NCBI GenBank assembly: GCA_050701115.1
Contig: JBOHER010000134.1
Span: 1-11,401, forward strand
Reading direction: 5' to 3'
DNA: 11,401 bases
Source: JBOHER01 sp050701115
GTDB lineage: Bacteria; Actinomycetota; Actinomycetes; Mycobacteriales; Pseudonocardiaceae
Every line of letters begins with the position of its first letter. The first letter of the stretch is position 1. Below the pieces are notes generated by a model that was not told the DNA's origin, ran no database searches, and saw only the letters and a program-made list of their open reading frames with translations. Below, piece by piece: positions 6,847 through 11,401 of the stretch. Both the position numbers and the translations under genes were made by a program.

Positions 6847-7311
6847 GCATCAGGCGTTCACACCGGATCGGCAGGCAAGGGGATGGCCATGGCGGGTGGT
6901 AGCGGTTTCATCGTGGAGCCGGACGACTGCTGGGACGGATCCGTTCTGGCCGAACAGTCCAGCTCCGAGGGCGACACCACGAGCTGGAACTGGATGCCAG
7001 GAGCCTTCCGTCCGCTGACGCAGGTGACCCGCGCGCGCTCACGGGACGTTCCACAGGAATGGGTGGACCAGCGGTTCTATTCCATCGTCACCGACCTCGT
7101 CGGAACCCCAACGGAGCTCATTGACGATCAAGGAAACCTGGCCTGGCACTCGCGTACAACCGTGTGGGGCCAGCAACTCGGGCGGATCACCGGCAATACC
7201 GACATCCCGTTGCGGTTCCCAGGTCAGTACCACGATCCCGAATCGGAGCTCAACTACAACTATCACCGCCACTATGACCCGGGGACCGGGCGTTACATGA
7301 GCAATGATCCG

Positions 7312-7342
7312 CTGGGGGTTGGCGCCTGCCGCCAACCCCCAG
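7312..7342. repeat. Perfect 13-bp inverted repeat at the RHS frameshift
   Basis: CTGGGGGTTGGCG (7312-7324) and CGCCAACCCCCAG (7330-7340 plus 7341-7342) pair perfectly across the five-base loop CCTGC. The extra G that breaks the RHS frame lies in the left arm. With four Gs, as the coding frame demands, the stem would have a bulged C, so the insertion makes the palindrome perfect. Confidence 0.95.
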
Positions 7343-7387
7343 GCTTACGTCGCGAATCCCACCTTGTGGCTGGATCCATGGGGACTG

Positions 7388-7786
7388 GCAGCCTGCAACA
7401 CCTACCACGCCACGCGGGACGAAGCCCTGGACGCGGCTTATGACCGGGCGGGGATCCCGCGTGGCACCGAACCAGACGCCACCTGGGGCGTCGGCGACGA
7501 CCACAACCGCAGGGGCATGCCTGGGTACCGCTACTCCGAGGATCTCGGTACGCATGGCCGCTACCAGCAATTCGAGACCGACAACGGCTCGCGTGTGATC
7601 GCCGAGCACACCAGCGATCCCCGTGCGCCCGGCCCGCACTTCCATGCCGGAGAGCCAAAGGGTGATCCCACCCGTGACGGTGTCGACTTTGGCTGGAGCG
7701 ACAGGCGAAGCGATGACCCCGTCGTGGAGAGATACTCCCAGATCGGCGGAAGCCATCACATCTTCTATGGGGTCACGCCCCCGACA
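7388..7786 (+). other. C-terminal toxin domain of the RHS tip (possible HNH/EndoVII-like nuclease)
   Basis: This is about 133 residues after the DPWGL junction, the place where RHS proteins carry their variable effector. Conserved-looking blocks are AGIPRGTEPDATWGVGDD, GTHGRYQQFET, RVIAEHTSDP and PGPHFHAGEPKGDP, then SHHIFYG near the end. The Glu-His pair followed by a His-Phe-His cluster resembles HNH/EndoVII-type polymorphic toxin nucleases of the EHHH kind. I infer this from motif style only, and an RNase or other metal-dependent fold is also possible. As drawn, the domain is translated only if the upstream frameshift is resolved. Confidence 0.45.
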
Positions 7787-7812
7787 TGAGTCCGCACCAA
7801 GGGAGACAACCG

Positions 7813-8253
7813 ATGCCCAACGGGAGCGAACGCACCACGCTGCTGGAGTCGATCGGATTCACCGTACTCGGCGAACTCGTCGACGTCGGCGGCGTCACCC
7901 CGGAAAAAGCGTGGAGGTCCGCGATAAATCTCGCGGTCAAACCGGACGTCGCGGTAGATTCCGCAGGCGAGGAAGCCCTCAGCAGGGCCGAAGCAGCTTG
8001 GCGCACCTACGGCTCCGAGATCGGACTGTTCGCAGCCGACGGGTCCTTCTGCATCAGCGTCTCCGGGCCCGGGGCGTTCACTTTACCGTGGGTTCTCGTC
8101 CGGGGCGCTCAGAGCTCCGGATTCCTGACCGCTATGTCCGCGAGGTCAGGCAGGACGGACTTCGTCGCCATATCGCCAGATGGTGCGCCGGTGATGGCGC
8201 TGACCGAAGAAGAACATGAGTACTGGCTCGTCGAGGTTGACCTGCTCGACTGA
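7813..8253 (+). CDS. Probable immunity protein to the RHS toxin, family not recognised
   Basis: This is a 146-residue soluble, mildly acidic protein with no signal peptide or membrane helix. I recognise no family. Position is the main evidence: it follows the toxin-encoding end by 23 bp on the same strand, as cognate immunity genes do. The ATG at 7813 has AAGGGAG (7799-7805) seven bases upstream. An alternative ATG at 7786 overlaps the toxin TGA as ATGA and would add nine residues, but lacks a ribosome site. The C-terminal half contains GRTDFVAISPDGAPVMALTE and an acidic end (EVDLLD), suggesting a beta-rich fold that could bind a basic toxin. Unlike its two neighbours in the cassette, this frame is intact. 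Confidence 0.7.
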   Translation: MPNGSERTTLLESIGFTVLGELVDVGGVTPEKAWRSAINLAVKPDVAVDSAGEEALSRAEAAWRTYGSEIGLFAADGSFCISVSGPGAFTLPWVLVRGAQSSGFLTAMSARSGRTDFVAISPDGAPVMALTEEEHEYWLVEVDLLD

Positions 8254-8286
8254 CCAGAACACCGAGCCACCGACGAAAGGAGCCCC

Positions 8287-8755
8287 ATGACCAGCCCTGA
8301 CCCACGGCAGAACCCGCGGATCCGTGAGGCACTCGCCAAGCTCGATGCCGCCGAGGCCAGGCCTTGATCGCGCCATCGCCCAGGCGAAGACGGTCGAGCG
8401 ACAGGTCCCCAAGACCTCACTGTCCGAACGCGACATTCAACAGATCGAGGAGCACGCCAAGAGCAAGGACGCGCCGAAAGCCCTCCGCGAACTCCAGAAG
8501 CGTATCGACGACGGCGAGCTGTCCTGGGAGGACATCGGCCGCGGAGGGCACCTCGATGACCCGAAGGTCCGCGCCGCGCTCGCCACTGGTGTCGAGGGAA
8601 TGAAATCCGCCTACACCCTCATCAAGGAGGGCCAGGACCTCGACGACATCGTCGACGCAGGCGCACCCTCACCCTCGCCGTCCAGCGAACGCGCGGAGGA
8701 CGACCGCGACGATGACGATTATTTCGGCGGCAGCATCGCCGGCCGCGAGCGGTAG
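8287..8755 (+). pseudogene. Small acidic-tailed protein of unknown function, frameshifted
   Basis: From ATG 8287, with AAAGGAG at 8276-8282, the frame reads MTSPDPRQNPRIREALAKLD and stops at TGA 8365-8367 after 26 codons. Removing one C from 8362-8363 restores a smooth heptad-like DAAEARLDRAIAQAK and an open frame to TAG 8753-8755, about 155 residues. The restored protein is mostly helical and charged (a probable coiled coil at about 12-45; KALRELQKRIDDGELSW). It ends in a disordered Asp/Ser/Pro-rich tail with a run of acidic residues near residue 140. I do not recognise the family with certainty. It follows the immunity candidate by 33 bp and may be a chaperone, a second immunity factor or an unrelated passenger. 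A GTG at 8324 opens the second frame but has no ribosome site. Confidence 0.65.
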
Positions 8756-8799
8756 GCGGCGGCCACACGCCCTGCCGGGCGGCTTGACCTCAAGTGCGC

Positions 8800-8842
8800 C
8801 TTCACCGGCTTCACTGGCTTCCTGGCTTCACTGGCTTCCTGG
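8800..8842. repeat. Short tandem repeats between the cassette and aroC
   Basis: Blocks cttcaccgg, cttcactgg, cttcctgg, cttcactgg, cttcctgg follow one another, so a 17-bp unit is present twice after a degenerate half copy. The stretch lies in the 112-bp convergent gap between the last cassette gene and the aroC stop. No convincing terminator stem was found beside it, only small hairpins such as CTTGA-CC-TCAAG (8783-8794). Confidence 0.8.
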
Positions 8843-8867
8843 CCGTAGCGGCAGAACGGTAACCGTG

Positions 8868-10061
8868 CTACTGGCTCCACCATTTCTCGAGCTCGGCCAG
8901 ATACGACTCCGCGTTGCGCTTGCTCTCGGCCAGCGAGTCGCCGCCGAACTTCTCCAGCGCGGCGTCGGCAAGCACCAGTGCCACTACCGATTCCAGCACC
9001 ACGCCTGCCCTCGGCACCGCGCACACATCGGAACGCTGGTGAATGGCGACCGCGGGTTCCTTGGTAGCGACGTCCACAGTGGACAGCGCGCGCGGCACGG
9101 TGGAGATCGGCTTCATCGCGACCCGCACCCGCAGCGGCTCGCCGTTGGTGATGCCACCCTCGAGGCCGCCTGCACGGTTGGACCGGCGCGTCACGCCCGC
9201 AGGCCCGGTACCGAGGTCGATCTCGTCATGCGCCTTGCTCCCCCAGCGACGGGCCGTGGTGAAGCCATCGCCGACCTCAACCCCCTTCATGGCCTGCACA
9301 CCCATCAGCGCTCCGGCAAGGCGCGCATCCAGCCTGCGGTCCCAGTGCACATGCGAGCCGAGGCCCGGCGGCAGGCCGTAGGCGATCACCTCGATGACGC
9401 CGCCCACGGTGTCGCCTGCCTTCCGCACCGCGTCCACCTCGGCGACCATCGCCTCGGTACCCGCGGGTTCAAAGGCACGCACCGGGCTCTCGTCAATCGC
9501 CGCGAGGTCCTCCGGAGCGGGCAGCGGACCTTCCGGCGCCTGCGCGGCACCGATGGACACCACATGGCTGATGATCTCGATGCCGAGCAGCTGACGAAGG
9601 TAGGCGCGGGCGACCGTGCCCAGCGCGGTGCGCGCCGCGGTCTCCCGGGCACTGGCCCGCTCGAGCACCGGACGTGCCTCGTCGAACCCGTACTTCAGCA
9701 TCCCGGGCAGGTCGGCGTGGCCGGGCCTCGGGCGCGTCAGCGGCTCATTGCGCGCCAGCGAGTCCAGCTCAGCAGGATCCACGGGGTCGGCGGCCATGAC
9801 CTTGTCCCACTTGGGCCACTCGGTGTTGCCGATGTGCACGGAGATCGGTCCGCCCTGGGTCACGCCATGGCGCACGCCGCCGGTGAACTCGACGGTGTCC
9901 TTCTCGAAGCCCATCCTCGGGCTACGGCCGAAGCCCAGCCTTCTGCGGGCAAGCTGCTCGCCCAGCTCGGACGTGGTGATCTGCACACCGGCGACCATGC
10001 CTTCCAGCACTCCGGCAAGGCTTGGACCGTGCGATTCTCCTGCGGTAATCCAGCGCAACAC
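8868..10061 (-). CDS. aroC: Chorismate synthase
   Basis: AroC is the last shikimate-pathway enzyme. It converts EPSP to chorismate with reduced FMN. The 397-residue length and the blocks WITAGESHGPSLAGVLEG (4-21), GNTEWPKWDKVMAADP, LTRPRPGHADLPGMLKYGF, RASARETAARTALG, NRAGGLEGGITNGEPLRVR and IHQRSDVCAVPRAG are all typical of the actinobacterial enzyme. The segment at 42-50 reads LGFGRSPRM where relatives have GYGRGARM, so Ser47-Pro48 replace Gly-Ala while both Arg residues remain. The start is GTG at 10061 with AGGA seven bases upstream. It follows the prepilin peptidase gene by 28 bp on the same strand. Downstream it converges on the RHS cassette instead of leading straight into aroK. Confidence 0.96.
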   Translation of the reverse strand: MLRWITAGESHGPSLAGVLEGMVAGVQITTSELGEQLARRRLGFGRSPRMGFEKDTVEFTGGVRHGVTQGGPISVHIGNTEWPKWDKVMAADPVDPAELDSLARNEPLTRPRPGHADLPGMLKYGFDEARPVLERASARETAARTALGTVARAYLRQLLGIEIISHVVSIGAAQAPEGPLPAPEDLAAIDESPVRAFEPAGTEAMVAEVDAVRKAGDTVGGVIEVIAYGLPPGLGSHVHWDRRLDARLAGALMGVQAMKGVEVGDGFTTARRWGSKAHDEIDLGTGPAGVTRRSNRAGGLEGGITNGEPLRVRVAMKPISTVPRALSTVDVATKEPAVAIHQRSDVCAVPRAGVVLESVVALVLADAALEKFGGDSLAESKRNAESYLAELEKWWSQ

Positions 10062-10089
10062 CCGTGAATCCTGTCACGCGTCCCGGCGC

Positions 10090-10740
10090 TCAGCTCACCA
10101 ACCCCACCCCTGGGAACACCGCGACCAGCCATGTCGCCGTCACCAGGCCCGGTGCGTGCGGCACGCCCACCCCGAGGCGTGCCCCGCGCCGTAGCCTCGC
10201 GGTCAGCGAAAGGACCAGCGTCACCACCGCGGCAAGGCAGGCAGCCACCACCAACGCGGACGGACCAACCGCGCCGAGTACCCCGCCGAGGCTGCCGGAC
10301 AGCTTGACGTCTCCCGCACCGAGCGAACCCGGCGTGACCAGGTGGATCAGCAGGTGCCCGGTGCCGAAGACCGCGGCGCCGAGGACAGCCCGGCTGAGCA
10401 TCCCACCATCCCCGGTGACCACGGCGCAGGCAGCAAGGGTCACCCCGAACAGCGCATAAGCGGGCAAGGTCAATGCGTCGGGCAACCTGCGATGCGACAG
10501 ATCGACCGCGATCAGCGGCACACCGATCATGCTCACGGCCAACGGCACCGGCAACCACCAGCCGGGGAAACCGTCCGTCCACCACCGCAGGCCGACCACA
10601 GTGAACAAGAGCAGTCCAGCCAGTTCACACCAGCCCGGTGGCAGGATCGCCCCGCGACGCAGCCTGGCCAGCAGCAGTCGGCCGATCATCCCGGCGACGA
10701 GTCCGAGCACGGCGAGCAGCGGTACGGATCCCAACCCCAC
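10090..10740 (-). CDS. A24 prepilin peptidase
   Basis: This is an integral membrane aspartyl protease that trims the leader of type IV prepilins or Tad/Flp pilins. The two catalytic aspartates are visible: Asp80 in AVDLSHRRLP and Asp144 in the SLGAGDVKL motif. The rest is hydrophobic helices. At 216 residues it lacks the N-terminal methyltransferase domain and CxxC motifs of PilD, as is usual for the short actinobacterial form. The start is GTG at 10740; TTG two codons later is an alternative. No strong ribosome site is seen. In M. tuberculosis a similar gene sits near aroE and the chorismate synthase gene, so the pairing with aroC is probably old and need not imply a shared function. Confidence 0.9.
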   Translation of the reverse strand: MGLGSVPLLAVLGLVAGMIGRLLLARLRRGAILPPGWCELAGLLLFTVVGLRWWTDGFPGWWLPVPLAVSMIGVPLIAVDLSHRRLPDALTLPAYALFGVTLAACAVVTGDGGMLSRAVLGAAVFGTGHLLIHLVTPGSLGAGDVKLSGSLGGVLGAVGPSALVVAACLAAVVTLVLSLTARLRRGARLGVGVPHAPGLVTATWLVAVFPGVGLVS

Positions 10741-10756
10741 ACATCAAGCCTGGCCA

Positions 10757-10773
10757 GTGCACGTGACGTGCAC
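10757..10773. promoter_or_regulatory. Perfect 17-bp palindrome in divergent promoter region
   Basis: GTGCACGT and ACGTGCAC are perfect 8-bp inverted arms around a single G. The site starts 17 bp upstream of the prepilin peptidase GTG and overlaps the last base of the smaller palindrome CTGGCCAG (10750-10757). Symmetry and position suit an operator for a dimeric regulator. Confidence 0.6.
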
Positions 10774-10783
10774 AAGAACGAGC

Positions 10784-10807
10784 CGACACGAGTGGTCACT
10801 CTCGTCG
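10784..10807. promoter_or_regulatory. Imperfect inverted repeat upstream of the serine hydrolase
   Basis: Left arm CGACACGAGTG (10784-10794) and right arm CACTCTCGTCG (10797-10807) match at 9 of 11 positions around GT. The right arm covers the place where the -35 element of the hydrolase promoter would be, so binding there could control it. Confidence 0.4.
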
Positions 10808-10823
10808 CGAATCCCTGCTCGGT

Positions 10824-10829
10824 TAGCGT
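10824..10829 (+). promoter_or_regulatory. -10 element of a probable leaderless promoter
   Basis: TAGCGT ends exactly 6 bases before the ATG at 10836, and no Shine-Dalgarno precedes that ATG. This is the same TANNNT-N6-start arrangement seen at 2413 and at aroK. The -35 region (ctcgtc, 10801-10806) is poor. Confidence 0.5.
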
Positions 10830-10835
10830 GTCGGC

Positions 10836-11401
10836 ATGCAGAGCGTCAAGCTGATCGAGCAGTGGCCGGTGCACAACGCCGCAACGGCCGTGGTGGCAAC
10901 CGATGGCACGGTCTTGGGCAGCCACGGCGATCTTCGCCGGGTTCTCCCGTTGGCATCGGTGACCAAACTGCTCACCGCCTACACCGTGCTCATCGCCGTC
11001 GAGGAAGGGGTCTTCGAGCTGGATACCCCGGCCGGGCCGGAGGGCGCCACGGTGCGGGATCTGCTCGCGCACACCTCTGGACTCGCGTTCAGCCAGCACA
11101 AGGTGGTGGCGGCCCCGCGGACTCGCCGGCTGTATTCCAGTGCGGGCTTCGAGCAGCTCGCCGACGCGCTCACCGAGCACGCGGGCATCGCCTTCGCCGA
11201 CTACCAGGCCGAGGCCCTGCTCTCCCCCCTCGCCATGGGGTCGACCCGGCTGGAGGGTTCGCCGGGTTCGGAGGCGGTGTCTTGCGTGGACGACCTCATC
11301 CGGTTCGCCGCCGAGCTCCAGCGTCCGCGGCTGATACACGCCGAGACGCTGACCGAGGCGACCGCGGTCGCGTTCCCCGGGTTGAACGGTGTGTTGCCGG
11401 G
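10836..11401 (+). CDS. Beta-lactamase/transpeptidase-like serine hydrolase, 3' truncated by the window
   Basis: The open frame runs from ATG 10836 off the right edge (188 codons seen, starting MQSVKLIEQW). It has the serine beta-lactamase-like SxxK motif as Ser41-Val-Thr-Lys44 within LPLASVTKLLTAYTVL, then VRDLLAHTSGL typical of the family. The second motif is at Tyr100 in YSSAGF. The usual YxN is here YSS, with Ser102 in place of Asn. The third motif would lie beyond the window. There is no signal peptide, so a cytoplasmic esterase or amidase is as likely as a DD-peptidase. It is divergent from the prepilin peptidase gene across 95 bp. The start is supported by the leaderless -10 and by the lack of upstream coding signal. 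Confidence 0.85.
   Translation, partial: MQSVKLIEQWPVHNAATAVVATDGTVLGSHGDLRRVLPLASVTKLLTAYTVLIAVEEGVFELDTPAGPEGATVRDLLAHTSGLAFSQHKVVAAPRTRRLYSSAGFEQLADALTEHAGIAFADYQAEALLSPLAMGSTRLEGSPGSEAVSCVDDLIRFAAELQRPRLIHAETLTEATAVAFPGLNGVLP

Larger units (their letters stand above)
6889..7789 (+). pseudogene. Orphan RHS C-terminal tip with toxin domain, frameshifted
   Basis: The first frame encodes only the end of an RHS/YD-repeat polymorphic toxin: CWDGSVLAEQ, a TSWNWMPGAFRPLTQ segment, WVDQRFYSIVTDLVGTPTELID, RFPGQYHDPE, NYNYHRHYDPGTGRYMSNDPLG. There are no upstream YD repeats, signal or trafficking domain. At the G run 7314-7318 one extra G shifts the frame. Reading on in the next frame restores the family-typical LAPAANPQAYV...LDPWGLA and then a toxin domain, ending at TGA 7787-7789. 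Joined, the product would be about 299 residues. I chose ATG at 6889 because AAGGGG (6877-6882) is 6 bases upstream, whereas ATG 6883 abuts that site. Because the downstream frame stays open for 156 codons, the shift is either recent, a sequence error, or bypassed. The gene is divergent from aroK and 23 bp from the putative immunity gene. Confidence 0.8.

Noticed and set aside
7312..7342. Intrinsic terminator inside the RHS gene
   Set aside because: The stem is strong but has no U tract on either strand, and it is explained by the coding sequence for the conserved junction plus one inserted G.
7304..7789. Independent gene starting at ATG 7304 for the toxin part
   Set aside because: There is no ribosome site, the ATG lies inside the conserved RHS junction in the wrong frame, and the restored frame continues the RHS sequence exactly.
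6725..8852. 8-bp direct repeat GTAGCGGC at 6725-6732 and 8845-8852 flanking the cassette, as a target-site duplication
   Set aside because: An 8-bp match between two GC-rich flanks of about 150 bp is easily expected by chance, and no transposase, integrase or terminal inverted repeats are present.
8712..10067. 451-codon plus-strand open frame antisense to aroC
   Set aside because: Chorismate synthase is unmistakable on the minus strand. The mirror frame is His/Arg/Gly-rich without motifs.
10686..11339. 217-codon minus-strand open frame opposite the serine hydrolase
   Set aside because: The plus strand carries SVTK, LAHTSGL and a leaderless promoter, whereas the antisense frame shows no family features.

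Overview
This is high-GC DNA. The gene order closely matches the aromatic-amino-acid region of mycolic-type and pseudonocardial Actinobacteria: chorismate synthase, aroK, aroB, aroQ, a divergent four-helix membrane protein, pepQ, efp, nusB. As I recall it, Mycobacterium tuberculosis Rv2540c-Rv2533c has the same order. Protein sequence style, frequent GTG/TTG starts and apparent leaderless promoters suggest a member of the Pseudonocardiaceae (inference, not proven).

Layout, left to right. Positions 56-2284 hold a minus-strand set pepQ, efp, nusB (peptidase, elongation factor P, antitermination factor). Positions 2413-2988 hold a plus-strand four-TM protein that converges with and overlaps a minus-strand secreted or lipoprotein beta-propeller protein (2961-4487). 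Positions 4651-6715 hold the tightly coupled minus-strand aroK-aroB-aroQ operon with ATGA overlaps. Positions 6716-8867 hold a plus-strand accessory cassette: an orphan RHS C-terminal tip with a toxin domain, a probable immunity gene and a third small acidic-tailed protein. Positions 8868-10740 hold minus-strand aroC and, upstream of it, an A24 prepilin peptidase. From 10836 a divergent serine hydrolase gene runs off the right edge.

How the genes work together: AroB, AroQ, AroK and AroC are four of the seven shikimate-pathway enzymes. The toxin cassette lies exactly where aroC and aroK are adjacent in relatives and on the opposite strand, so it splits the pathway operon. aroK now appears to have its own leaderless promoter over a palindrome. 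The cassette is the least ordinary part. Both its first and last genes carry a +1 frameshift, each at a short inverted repeat that the extra base makes perfect. This suggests decay by quasipalindrome mutation, or sequence error.

Other points worth attention are a 30-bp intergenic repeat (28/30 identical) upstream of pepQ and of the lipoprotein gene, five 15-bp tandem repeats in the nusB N-terminus, an EF-P tip loop of PGKGG instead of PGKGP, and two palindromes in the 10741-10835 divergent promoter region. No rRNA, tRNA, CRISPR array or transposase gene was seen.
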